NCBI RefSeq assembly: GCF_001665875.1
Contig: NZ_LZTA01000069.1
Location: 186,001-250,000 of the forward strand
Direction of reading: 5' to 3'
Length of the DNA stretch: 64,000 nt
From: Mycobacterium sp. 852002-40037_SCH5390672
GTDB lineage: Bacteria; Actinomycetota; Actinomycetes; Mycobacteriales; Mycobacteriaceae
The first letter of the stretch is position 1. Each line of letters begins with the position of its first letter. The notes under the pieces were generated by a model, which did no database searches, was not told the DNA's origin, and saw only the letters and a list, made by a program, of their open reading frames with translations. Shown here piece after piece: positions 9,636-18,257 of the stretch. A program made the translations under genes and the position numbers.

Positions 9636-10397
9636 ATGGGATTGCTCGACCACAAGACCGCCGTCATCACCGGTGCCAACTCCGGGATCGGGTTGGCCAC
9701 CGCTCAGCGGTTCCTTGCCGAAGGCGCCGAGCGGGTTTTCATCACGGGTAGGCGTCAGCCCGAACTCGACGATGCGGCAAGTGAATTGGGTCCTCGCGCC
9801 ACTGCCGTGCGCGGCGACGTCGGAATACCGGGGGACCTGGACCGGCTTTACACCGAGGTCGGCGCCGCCGGTACGGGCCTCGACATCGTGATGGCCAACG
9901 CCGGATCGACGAGGGTAGCGCGACTGGGGGAGATCGCCGAAGACGAGCTCGACGCGCTGCTGACGACCAACGTCAAGGGAGTCGTCTACACCGTGCAAAA
10001 AGCGCTGCCGCTGCTCAACGACGGCGCCTCCATCATTCTGACGGGATCCACCACCGCCGACCGTGGCCGCGCCGGGCTGAGCATCTACGCCGCCACGAAG
10101 GCCGCCGTCCGATCCCTGGCCCGCGCCTGGGCCAACGAGCTCGCCGACCGCAACATCCGGGTCAACGTCATCGTGGCCGGATCCACGGCCACACCCGGAA
10201 GCAACGCATTGGCCGCGCAGACCGATCCCGATGCTTCAATCGAAGAGTTCCGCGCCGGCCGCATCGCCTCGATCCCGCTGGGCCGCTTCGCTGATCCCAC
10301 CGAGATCGCCAATGCCGCAGTGTTTTTAGCCAGCGATCTGTCCAGCTTCACCACCGGATCCACGGTGACCGCCGACGGTGGATTCAATCAGGTCTGA
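9636..10397 (+). CDS. SDR-family oxidoreductase
   Basis: 253 residues, classical short-chain dehydrogenase/reductase. It has the TGANSGIG cofactor loop, DVGIPGDLDRL, NAGST, the catalytic Ser in ILTGSTT, Y-x-x-x-K in YAATKAA, and a C-terminal ITADGG-like TVTADGGFNQV. An Arg after the second strand (TGRRQ) favours NADP(H). It is preceded by CAGGAG at a good distance from ATG. The protein is clearly related in layout to the SDR at 62892, which is controlled by a TetR regulator; here no regulator gene is adjacent. Confidence 0.92.
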   Translation: MGLLDHKTAVITGANSGIGLATAQRFLAEGAERVFITGRRQPELDDAASELGPRATAVRGDVGIPGDLDRLYTEVGAAGTGLDIVMANAGSTRVARLGEIAEDELDALLTTNVKGVVYTVQKALPLLNDGASIILTGSTTADRGRAGLSIYAATKAAVRSLARAWANELADRNIRVNVIVAGSTATPGSNALAAQTDPDASIEEFRAGRIASIPLGRFADPTEIANAAVFLASDLSSFTTGSTVTADGGFNQV

Positions 10398-10480
10398 CCA
10401 GTCCCAGCGCCACCGCGCGAAGATTGGTGGCGAGCCGTTCGTTGTCGCTCGGCTCCGCTGGCCTCGCTCCTGGCCGTGAG

Positions 10481-11134
10481 TCAGCGCCGATGATCGGCGA
10501 CGCTGTCGGCCAGTTCATCGAAGATGGCCTGGTTCAGGCCGAAAGCATATTTCACCTCGCCGACGATGCGATCGATTTCTCCGACGTCAAGGCGAAGCGC
10601 GTCGAGGCGAGCCCGATAGGCGTCCTTGTACGGCTTGGGCCGCACCGGGAATTCATAGAACGCAAGTCCGGCGCCGCGCAGATCAAACGCGCGGTCCAGG
10701 ATTTTGCCGATGCCCCGCCCTCCGGAGAGATCCCCGAGATAGCGCGTGTAGTGGTGGGCTACCAGCTCACCACCCCACGTCAGGGCGCCGAGCCGCTCGG
10801 CATAGGCCTGCGCCGCGGGCGAGTTGGCTTCGCGCGTGGCACCCCGGGGCAGCCAGTGTTCGAGGTCGGCATCGATGGCCGTCAGGCGCTCCAACGTGGG
10901 GTCGTACACGGCGGCAACCATGGAGTCGTCACGGCGGGCCCGCACGGCGTCCTCAAGGGCGGCGTACACCACGCGCAGCCGGAGCAGGTACTCGGAATAG
11001 CCCGACGCGCCAATCCGGCCCGCGAGCAGTTCGGACATGAACGGGCTCTGCTCGGCGGCGTCGTGTTCTGCCGCCGAGCCCTCCTTCATCGCGACCGACA
11101 GACGGCGGCTTGTTGGGACGGCGATCGAGCACAT
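10481..11134 (-). CDS. bphO: Heme oxygenase, probable biliverdin supplier for the adjacent phytochrome
   Basis: 217 residues. The N-terminal MKEGSAAEHDAAEQSPFM contains the likely proximal heme ligand H24 in the KEGTxxxH pattern, and YTRYLGDLSGGRGIG is the distal-helix motif of biliverdin-producing heme oxygenases. The enzyme opens heme with O2 and reductant to give biliverdin, CO and Fe2+. The bacteriophytochrome gene starts 237 bp away on the other strand. This is the usual BphO-BphP association, so chromophore supply is the most likely role; iron recovery from heme is an alternative. ATG 11134 has only a weak AGCAGG upstream. Confidence 0.9.
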   Translation of the reverse strand: MCSIAVPTSRRLSVAMKEGSAAEHDAAEQSPFMSELLAGRIGASGYSEYLLRLRVVYAALEDAVRARRDDSMVAAVYDPTLERLTAIDADLEHWLPRGATREANSPAAQAYAERLGALTWGGELVAHHYTRYLGDLSGGRGIGKILDRAFDLRGAGLAFYEFPVRPKPYKDAYRARLDALRLDVGEIDRIVGEVKYAFGLNQAIFDELADSVADHRR

Positions 11135-11255
11135 GACCTGCTCAGATTACATTGGTGATTGCGGCGGCAGCGGTGATGCAGCGGATGCAAGCAGAGTTGC
11201 CAGCGAGTATTGCTGCAGGAGGGGAAAATTTGTTGGGCGCGTGGGGAAATCGATG

Positions 11256-11273
11256 CCAGGCAATCCTGCCTGG
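11256..11273. promoter_or_regulatory. Inverted repeat between heme oxygenase and phytochrome genes
   Basis: CCAGGCA-atcc-TGCCTGG: two perfect 7-bp arms with a 4-bp spacer in the middle of the divergent intergenic region. It could be an operator shared by both promoters, or a stem-loop in the phytochrome leader. It has no U-tract, so it is not a classical terminator. Confidence 0.45.
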
Positions 11274-11370
11274 AAATGCGAACCGCGACTTACTAGTCCA
11301 GAACGGCGACACACATTGCTAGCTTGGAGGTCCGGCTGCTACACCTCACCAATCCGATAAGGCCGCTCGC

Positions 11371-13668
11371 GTGACCAGCGACGAGCGGCGCATCTCGCCG
11401 TCGGGACCCGCGGGTCAGCCGATCGACGATCTCCTACCGGTCGGCACCCCGATCGACCTTGACAACTGTGCACGTGAACCGATCCACATCCCCGGCAGCA
11501 TTCAGCCGCGCGGTGTGCTCGCGGTGGTGCGCGAGCCCGCGTTCGTGGTGCGTCAGGTCAGTGCCAACGTCGCAAACCTGCTCGGCCGTCCCGTCGAAGC
11601 CGTCCTGGACCGGCACCTGTCGGCACTGATCGGTGCCGAACAAGCCACCCGCATCGGCCAGACGGCGGCGACCTTTGGCAGTCTGCGCCAGAACAACCCG
11701 CTCGAGTTCACCATCGAGGTCGCCGGCGAGTCGCGGGCCTTCGACGCGATCCTGCACCGTGAGCCGGGCGGTGTGCTGTTGGTGGAGCTCGAAATCGCCT
11801 ACGGCGCGCGGCCGTTCTCCTTCCCGAACACCTACCAGGCGGTCCGCGGCGCGGTGGAGGAGTTGAACCGGGCCAACACGCTCACCGAGCTGTATGCGAC
11901 CGCGGCGCGCGCCATCCGCGATCTGACCGGCTTCGACCGGGTGATGGTGTACCGCTACGACGAGGAATACAACGGCGAAGTCGTCGCCGAGTCCAAGCGC
12001 GACGACCTCAACTCCTTCCTCGGCCTGCACTACCCGTCGACCGACATCCCGGCGCAGGCGCGCGCACTGTACGAGAAGAACTGGATTCGGCTGATTTCCG
12101 ACGTCGACTACACGCCGGCACCGCTGGTGCCGAGCGTCGACCCGATGAGCACTGCGCCCCTAGACCTCACGTATGCCACGTTACGCAGCGTCTCGCCGAT
12201 CCATATCGAGTATCTGCAGAACATGGGTGTGCACGCATCGATGTCGATCTCGTTGCTTCGGCAGGGGCAGCTGTGGGGACTGATCGCCTGCCACCACTAC
12301 GCCGGTCCGCACCTACCGCCGTTCGGCACCCGCGCGGCGGCCGAGTTCCTCGGCTCCACCCTGTCGCTGCGGCTCGTCGACCGGTTCGAGGACGAAGAAC
12401 TGCACAAGCGGCTGGCCGCACAGGCGGTACTGGCCAAGCTCACCGCCGCCACGCTCGATGACCGCGAGCCGCTGTCTGCGGCGCTGCTCGGGGCGCCCGA
12501 CCTGCTCGACCTGGTGCCCGCCGACGGCGTGGTCGTCCGTTTTGGGGGCGACCTTCGCGTGCGTGGTTCGGTCCCGCCGCCGGAAATCGTGACCGCCGTC
12601 GCCGCATGGGCGCGTGCCGCGGATGACGAGATCGCGAGCAGCGAGTGCCTGTCCCGCGCGCTGCCCAAGCTTGACCTCGATCCGCATTTGGCCGCCGGCG
12701 CGCTCGCGCTCAACCTGCCTGATGGGCAGTACGCCATCTGGTTCCGGCGCGAGGCTCTGCGCTCGGTGGATTGGGGCGGCGACCCGTACAACAAGGCGAT
12801 CGCGGTAAGCGAGGGCGACCAGATCCGGCTCAGCCCACGCAAATCGTTCGATCGGTGGCGCGAGATCGTCCATCAACGCAGCGAACCGTGGACGCTGAGC
12901 CAAACCGAATCCGCCGAAGCGTTGCGTCGCCAACTGGTCGACTCGCTGTACCGCCGCACACGGGGAGCGCTGCGCGTGGCCGAGACGCTGCAGCGCAGCC
13001 TGCTGCCCGAGTCGATCCCGACGCTCGACAACTGGCACCTGTCCGCGCATTACGAGCCGGCCGCGGGGGACAACGTCGGCGGTGACTGGTACGACGCGTT
13101 CGAGCTCCGCGACGGCCGGCTGATCGTGCTGATCGGCGACGTCGCCGGGCATGGCATCGCCGCGGCCGGCACCATGGCTGCGTTACGCAACGCGCTGCGC
13201 GCTCAGTTGTTCGCCGGCGCCGCACCGGCCGAGGCGCTCGAACAGCTCAACGACTTCTGCCTGCACATGCTGCGCGGCGCGTTCGCAACCGTCATTGCCG
13301 CGCGGGTCGATCTCGGCTCGGGTCAGGTGGAGGCCGCGTCTGCCGGGCACTTGATGCCCTATCTGACGGGCTCGACGGCCAACCCTGTCGTGGAGGCGGT
13401 CCCGGCACCGATCACGCTCTCGCCACCGATCGGCGTCAAAGGTGTCAAATACGCACTCAGCACGTTCACGGTCGAACCCGGACAGGGCTTGGTGCTGTTT
13501 TCCGACGGCCTCGTGGAACGTCGCGGCGAATTGATCGACGACGGGCTCGACTTGTTGGCCCAGACCCTCGGCCGGGCGGACGATACGGCGGCGACCCGGA
13601 TCTGGACCGCGATGGCGTCGGGGCATACCGACGACGACGTCACCATCATCACGTTGCACCGTTCCTGA
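11371..13668 (+). CDS. bphP: Bacteriophytochrome with SpoIIE/PP2C phosphatase output domain
   Basis: 765 residues: PAS (about 20-125), GAF (about 140-315), PHY (about 325-515), a helical linker, and a SpoIIE/PP2C domain (about 545-765). The biliverdin-binding cysteine is C33 in DLDNCAREPIHIPGSIQPRG. The GAF pocket has D225 in TDIPAQAR, H278 in VSPIH and H308/H309 in LIACHH; the PHY tongue has DWGGDP and PRKSF (P489-F493). The output has GGDWYD (570-575), D590 in GDVAGHG, D712 in FSDG and a late DDDVT, so the metal site appears complete. There is no histidine kinase. The likely role is a red/far-red-controlled phosphatase acting on an anti-sigma-factor antagonist; no such partner is encoded nearby. 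GTG start with a weak ATAAGG about 9 nt upstream. Confidence 0.95.
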   Translation: MTSDERRISPSGPAGQPIDDLLPVGTPIDLDNCAREPIHIPGSIQPRGVLAVVREPAFVVRQVSANVANLLGRPVEAVLDRHLSALIGAEQATRIGQTAATFGSLRQNNPLEFTIEVAGESRAFDAILHREPGGVLLVELEIAYGARPFSFPNTYQAVRGAVEELNRANTLTELYATAARAIRDLTGFDRVMVYRYDEEYNGEVVAESKRDDLNSFLGLHYPSTDIPAQARALYEKNWIRLISDVDYTPAPLVPSVDPMSTAPLDLTYATLRSVSPIHIEYLQNMGVHASMSISLLRQGQLWGLIACHHYAGPHLPPFGTRAAAEFLGSTLSLRLVDRFEDEELHKRLAAQAVLAKLTAATLDDREPLSAALLGAPDLLDLVPADGVVVRFGGDLRVRGSVPPPEIVTAVAAWARAADDEIASSECLSRALPKLDLDPHLAAGALALNLPDGQYAIWFRREALRSVDWGGDPYNKAIAVSEGDQIRLSPRKSFDRWREIVHQRSEPWTLSQTESAEALRRQLVDSLYRRTRGALRVAETLQRSLLPESIPTLDNWHLSAHYEPAAGDNVGGDWYDAFELRDGRLIVLIGDVAGHGIAAAGTMAALRNALRAQLFAGAAPAEALEQLNDFCLHMLRGAFATVIAARVDLGSGQVEAASAGHLMPYLTGSTANPVVEAVPAPITLSPPIGVKGVKYALSTFTVEPGQGLVLFSDGLVERRGELIDDGLDLLAQTLGRADDTAATRIWTAMASGHTDDDVTIITLHRS

Positions 13669-13749
13669 CTCCGTTAAGCGCTTCGTATTTCCCTGGACGG
13701 CACCTAAGCCAATGGCGGCCAACTACAATCGCCCCTAAAGGAATATGAG

Positions 13750-14240
13750 ATGGCGAAAACTGTTGTGCCAAAAGCGACAACGAAAAGATCAGGGTCGATT
13801 TTATGCATGCGCGCTTACGGCCGAAGCATGGACGTCGACGTCATCACCGCACTGATGGCCGACGATTTTGTCTGGCAACTCCACGTGCCGCTTTCACCGA
13901 TCGTCGGCGGACGTGAGGCCGCTGGCGCGGAACTCGAGAGCACAACACCCTGTCCACGGGAACGATCGAGGGGAGTGAAATCCGCGCGATCGTGTCCGAC
14001 AGCTACACCGTCATCGTCGAGCGGGTCGACGTCGACGCCATGAACGGCGTCGCCGTCACGTTCCGCGTCACAGCGCTCTTCGAGGTTCGCGACGGTGCGA
14101 TCACTCATTGGCCTGAGTATTGGGACACCAATCACGTCGCCCAACAACTCGGCACAGAATCCCCGCATATGTTCGCGCCGTTGGGGCGATCGACCCACGG
14201 CACAACGGTTTTGGTGGCGCGAGCTAGCCCGCGGCGCTGA
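13750..14240 (+). pseudogene. Frameshifted NTF2/SnoaL-like (limonene-epoxide-hydrolase-like) gene
   Basis: Two overlapping frames together read as one small NTF2-fold protein. The first frame gives MDVDVITALMADDFVWQLHV and GGREAAGAELE. The reading then has to shift near 13935 to give HNTLSTGTIEGSEIRAIV and VTALFEVRDGAITHWPEYWDT in the second frame. One missing base between GAG and CAC explains the break. It could be a real decay event or a sequencing error. The 3' end overlaps the end of the convergent FKBP gene by 17 bp. Confidence 0.65.
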
Positions 14241-14790
14241 GGATCTTGATCGCGAAGACGAGGGAGTCGCCAGGCCGGATCCCCGCGCTCGGCTGCCCTT
14301 GGGGGTATCCGTCCGCGGGGACCATCGCGACGGCGACCGTGGACCCGACCTTTTGCCCTGCGATGGCCTTCTGGAAGCCCGGCACGACTCCGGTGAGCGG
14401 GAAGTCGACCGGGGCCCCGCGCTGGTAGCTGCTGTCGAACACGGACCCGTCACGCCCGTTGACACCCATGTAGCAGACGGAGACATTCGCGGTGCTCGAG
14501 ACCACCGGTCCGTCTCCGGCGTGCAACGTGTGCACCTGGGTCTGGCTCACGCTGAACGGTGCGGTCACGTTCACCAGCGGAGCTGCCGTATCCGTGGATC
14601 CCGTCACCGCGACGCTGCCGGTGGTACCGCTCAGCGTCCAGTCGGGCGTTCCGCCGTTCTGCGGTGCTGCGGTCGGGCAGGTGCCGGCCGCGGTTGCCGT
14701 GCCCGCCCCGGCGAGCGTCATAACGGTTGCTGCGACGGAAGCCGCGAGCGCGACGCAGGAATACATCCGGGAGGACTTCACGGCCGTCAC
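14224..14790 (-). CDS. Exported FKBP-type peptidyl-prolyl cis-trans isomerase
   Basis: 188 residues with an N-terminal signal sequence (hydrophobic CVALAASVAATVMTLAGAG, then an Ala-x-Ala-like ATAAG). The C-terminal half is an FKBP domain: VSVCYMGVNGRDGSVFDSSYQRG, PVDFPLTGVVPGFQKAIAGQKVGS, and IRPGDSLVFAIKIL. It should speed proline isomerisation in secreted or periplasmic proteins. The sequence between signal and domain is a Thr/Ser-rich spacer of about 70 residues. The start is GTG. The next gene downstream of the same upstream region is a DUF732 protein, also exported. Confidence 0.9.
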   Translation of the reverse strand: MTAVKSSRMYSCVALAASVAATVMTLAGAGTATAAGTCPTAAPQNGGTPDWTLSGTTGSVAVTGSTDTAAPLVNVTAPFSVSQTQVHTLHAGDGPVVSSTANVSVCYMGVNGRDGSVFDSSYQRGAPVDFPLTGVVPGFQKAIAGQKVGSTVAVAMVPADGYPQGQPSAGIRPGDSLVFAIKILSAAG

Positions 14791-14826
14791 GCTACAGCCA
14801 CATACTGCGTTGCTTACTGGTAGCCC

Positions 14827-15180
14827 TCAGGTGCAGAGACTGGGGGCGTCGCACACGTTGCCGGGGCAATACACCGAGTGCGCGGCGTTAACCAAACTTC
14901 CGACGTCCAACAACGTCACGCCCTTCGTGTCCAAGCGGGCGTGAAGATCGTCGGCGATCTGTTGCGGCGTCCAACCCCAAGTGAGGTCGTAACACACGTC
15001 GTGCCCCTCCGCGATGAGCGCTTCTTCCGTCTTGGGCGGCCACGTGAGGCCGGCGGCGCGCAATTGTCCGAGGTACGCATCATCTTGGGGGGTGGCCGTC
15101 GCGACGCCGGCGGTGCTAACCAGAGCGGCGGTAACCAGCAGGGGAATGGCGAATGCGGCCGGCCAACGCGGTGAGGGCAT
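14827..15180 (-). CDS. Exported DUF732 protein
   Basis: 117 residues from ATG 15180. A signal peptide (WPAAFAIPLLVTAALVSTAGVATA) is followed by the DUF732 pattern: QDDAYLGQLRAAGLTW, GHDVCYDLTWGWTPQQIADDL, and a C-terminal SVYCPG with paired cysteines. DUF732 proteins are small secreted mycobacterial proteins of unknown function. The frame is open for 24 codons upstream, but those residues are not signal-like. It lies 36 bp upstream of the FKBP gene on the same strand, so a shared transcript is plausible. Confidence 0.85.
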   Translation of the reverse strand: MPSPRWPAAFAIPLLVTAALVSTAGVATATPQDDAYLGQLRAAGLTWPPKTEEALIAEGHDVCYDLTWGWTPQQIADDLHARLDTKGVTLLDVGSLVNAAHSVYCPGNVCDAPSLCT

Positions 15181-15340
15181 TCGATTCCCGTCCAATCTTC
15201 GTGGCGCGATCGAGGCCGCCAAAAGTGTGCCGCTAGAAAGCAAGACAGACAATGCAGAATAACCAAAGTTCGCGCAAGGGGCTCATCGAAATTCAGCGTG
15301 CGCCGTGGGTTGCCACGATGTACGGCAGCGAACCGGCGGG

Positions 15341-16519
15341 CTAACCGGTGATTCCAGCCAATTCGCGTGCGACCGCATCGAATGCCCGCAGTGTGTCTGA
15401 CATGTGCGGCTCATGAGTCTCCGGCTGAGTGGATAACTTAGCGGCGACCACCTCCGCTGCGCGGTTGACGTAGATCATCTGACCGCACATGCCCTGGCAC
15501 AACATGACGTTGGCGCCCGGGCAGGGGAACCACATCTGGTTGCGGTACATCCCACCCGGCATTTCGTTGTCGTCGGGGCTGGCGGCGAACGCCTGACGCG
15601 AGTCGGGTCCGCCGTCGAGGGTGTCGGCGATCCACGCCGCCGGCACCACCTGCTGGCCGGTCAACGAGACGCCGTCGCGCAAGAACAGCGACCCGAACCG
15701 GATCATGTCGGTAAGACAAGCGTTGATGCCGCCGTCGAAAAACCCGGTGCCCTCGGCGTCTACAGCGATGGTGGCGTCGCACTGGGCGCCGAGGCGGCTC
15801 CACAGCAATTCCGACATCAGCTCCGGCATCCTTTGACCGCCGGCGACCTCGCAAATCCAGCCCAGCACATCGGTCTCACACGAACGATATTCGAACGGGC
15901 CGCCGTGAGCGGCCTTCTGGCGCAAGGTCAGCAGGAACTCTTTCAGCGTGGCAGGAGCGTCCGGACTTTTCTTGGGCGACCACCCCATCGCCTGGTCGAG
16001 CAGGTGTATCTCCGCGGCCGGGTCGTCGTAGTTCTCCGAGAAGGCGATACCGGACCTCATGTCCAGCAGGTGACGTACCGTCGCCCCGGCGTAGCCGCAG
16101 TTCGCCAGGGCGGGAACGTATTCCGTGACCGGCGCGTCGAGCGCGATCGCACCGGTCCCGTGCAGAGCGCCCACGACGGCTGCCACCAGCGACTTGCTCA
16201 CCGAGAACAGCAGGTGCCGGGTATGGGCTTCCATGCCGTCGAAATACTGCTCGGCCACCAACGAACCGCGGTGCGCGACGGCCCACCCGTCGGTAGCGGT
16301 GCCGGCCATCACCGCGCCGACGGTGGTGGCGGCCCCGTCGGACCCGGTCACCGGGATCTCGGCGATCGCAGCGCCGGCTGCGGGCAACTCGGCGGTCGGC
16401 CCGGCCCCACGCGAGATCAGCGCCGTCGGCACGAACTCTTCGACGTGCTGGAACGACCAACGCGAATGTGGCTCGGAGAGCCAGTTTTCCAGCGAGATAC
16501 CCGCCGGGCCGCTGCTCAC
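15341..16519 (-). CDS. Beta-lactamase-fold serine hydrolase (NylB / 6-aminohexanoate-dimer hydrolase-like)
   Basis: 392 residues, class C beta-lactamase family. The nucleophile motif is SVSK (FSVSKSLVAAVVGALHGTG), the second element is YRSC where class C enzymes have Y-x-N, and MRSGIAFSENYDDP resembles the NylB/EstB group. There is no signal peptide, so it should be cytosolic. NylB-like enzymes cut amide bonds of linear oligomers. Its GTG start overlaps the stop of the ATP-grasp gene (GTGA, 16516-16519), so the two proteins are probably made together; an amide-forming ligase coupled to an amide-cleaving hydrolase is suggestive. Confidence 0.87.
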   Translation of the reverse strand: MSSGPAGISLENWLSEPHSRWSFQHVEEFVPTALISRGAGPTAELPAAGAAIAEIPVTGSDGAATTVGAVMAGTATDGWAVAHRGSLVAEQYFDGMEAHTRHLLFSVSKSLVAAVVGALHGTGAIALDAPVTEYVPALANCGYAGATVRHLLDMRSGIAFSENYDDPAAEIHLLDQAMGWSPKKSPDAPATLKEFLLTLRQKAAHGGPFEYRSCETDVLGWICEVAGGQRMPELMSELLWSRLGAQCDATIAVDAEGTGFFDGGINACLTDMIRFGSLFLRDGVSLTGQQVVPAAWIADTLDGGPDSRQAFAASPDDNEMPGGMYRNQMWFPCPGANVMLCQGMCGQMIYVNRAAEVVAAKLSTQPETHEPHMSDTLRAFDAVARELAGITG

Positions 16520-18075
16520 GCGCGCGCGACGAGCCGTGAGACGATCGGCGCGGCCGGCGTCAGGGGCGTTGAAACGAACTTCGCCTTCATGCCCTTGACC
16601 CAGCGCCGGCAGCGCTCGCTGAGCTGATAATCGTCGGTCTGCAGGTGCGAGCGGGTGACCAGCACGCCGAGTTGGGCGCCCTCGGAACGTAAGTCGCCAG
16701 GCGCGGCGACACGCATGTAGAAGGCCTCGGACCCGTCGAGCAACGTGGCCCAGTCGTTGGCGGATCGCGCGAAGGAGACACGACCGTCGTCATCGATGCG
16801 CCACACACCGGTGCGCGGCGTCGCGGTGAACAGCTCGATTTCCGGCGAGGTCTCCGTGATGACCACCTGGCCCCAGACCTCGTCCTCGCCGTAGCCCCGC
16901 TCCCAGCGCGAGTTGACCTCGTCGATGTCGAGCTCGTACTCCACGTCCATGTATTCGAGCAGGTGAAAGAGAAACAGCGGCATGTCGGCGTAGGCCTCGG
17001 TGGTCAGGTTCGTCATCGGGCTGGCGCCGGACAGGCGCGGATTCACCTCGCCGAGGTAGAGCTCGTCGGAGTCGAGGTCATGCAGAAGGTCCACCTCGAA
17101 GTAGCCGCGGTATCCCTCGCGGCGCATGACGTCGCCCAGCTTTCCGACCATTTCTCGCGCGGCGTGCGTCTGTGCGGGCGGCAGTACCTCGCGCCAGATG
17201 TCGTTGCCGCACCAGCTGCCCCGGTGCGGAGTCAACTCCGAATAACCGACCAGACTCGTCATCGCGGGGCCGATCACCGTGCCGTGGCGGGTCACGGCAC
17301 CCTCGAGGCACACCTCGACGTTGCGGATGCGCTTCATGACTTTGACTTCTTGCTGCGCGGCCAGGTCAGCGGCGTGCTGATCCCAGTCTCGCTGACCGTG
17401 CACGAAGAACGTCCCGCTGCCGGCGTTGCCGTAAGCGACCGAGACGACGAGGTCATCGCCCAATCCGGCGTTTTGTGCCAGCGCCAGCAGTTCGTCGTAG
17501 GAGCCTGCCCGTCCGATCGTGTGCGGCACGCTCGGTACGCCCGCCTCGTTGGCCAGGCGTGTCATGACGATCTTCGAGCCCAGGCGCTGGCGCAGCTCGG
17601 TTGGCGGGTGCATGACCTCGAGACCCGCCTGCCGCGCGAGGGCATGGATTTCCTCGTTCAGCATCACAAAGCAGGCCTTGCCACCGGGACCTTTGCCCGC
17701 GATGAACTCGAGTGTCTCGGGGTCGGACAGGAGGTGGCTGCACACCTCGTCCATGGAATCGAAATCACGGCGGTCGCGCCGCCGCGGCACGAACACGCGT
17801 GAGTGTGTGCCCTCGAAAGAGTCGAAGTAGGTCAGGTAGAAGAAGTTCCGTATCCAGCGGTCAACGCCGAGCAGGTTAAACGGGGTCGGCGAGATGAAAT
17901 ACAGCGGAACGGTGTTGGTGTGAAAGAACGCACGGATGTCCGAGAGACCTTTCAACGGGCGGCGCGACTCAGGGCCCATCACGTCGGGCGCGGTGACGTC
18001 GACGCCTGAACCTGGCGCGAAAATTGCGGCGCGGGCAGCGGTGGTGGGATCAGCGCAATCGCGAGGAAATGACAT
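16516..18075 (-). CDS. ATP-grasp ligase (often annotated biotin carboxylase-like)
   Basis: About 519 residues. The core (about 170-390) has ATP-grasp features: LGSKIVMTRLANEAGVPSVPHTIGR, a VVSVAYGNAGSGTFFV loop, VKVMKRIRNVEVCLEGAVT, and YFEVDLLHDLDSDELYLGEVNPRLSGASPM, the Mg/ATP-binding Glu-x-Asn-Pro-Arg strand. No biotin carboxyl-carrier or carboxyltransferase domain is present, so it is more likely a carboxylate-amine/thiol ligase. The start is uncertain: ATG 18075 has GGAGG only one base upstream; a TTG at 18090 would read through it. It is the first gene of a two-gene unit with the NylB-like hydrolase. Confidence 0.82.
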   Translation of the reverse strand: MSFPRDCADPTTAARAAIFAPGSGVDVTAPDVMGPESRRPLKGLSDIRAFFHTNTVPLYFISPTPFNLLGVDRWIRNFFYLTYFDSFEGTHSRVFVPRRRDRRDFDSMDEVCSHLLSDPETLEFIAGKGPGGKACFVMLNEEIHALARQAGLEVMHPPTELRQRLGSKIVMTRLANEAGVPSVPHTIGRAGSYDELLALAQNAGLGDDLVVSVAYGNAGSGTFFVHGQRDWDQHAADLAAQQEVKVMKRIRNVEVCLEGAVTRHGTVIGPAMTSLVGYSELTPHRGSWCGNDIWREVLPPAQTHAAREMVGKLGDVMRREGYRGYFEVDLLHDLDSDELYLGEVNPRLSGASPMTNLTTEAYADMPLFLFHLLEYMDVEYELDIDEVNSRWERGYGEDEVWGQVVITETSPEIELFTATPRTGVWRIDDDGRVSFARSANDWATLLDGSEAFYMRVAAPGDLRSEGAQLGVLVTRSHLQTDDYQLSERCRRWVKGMKAKFVSTPLTPAAPIVSRLVARA

Positions 18076-18257
18076 GCCTCCATTCGACAAGTGTGCGCCT
18101 TGTCCGTGCCTGTGTCGAAGAATGAAATGCTGTAACGACGACGGGCAACCGGGCAGTACACCTCACCTTGCAACTGCGTTCTGCGGTTATATCGTTGTGC
18201 AGCAATCGGATTGGTGTGTCGCGTCAGTTTGCCACCGAGCTGGCCAAACGGTGCGAC

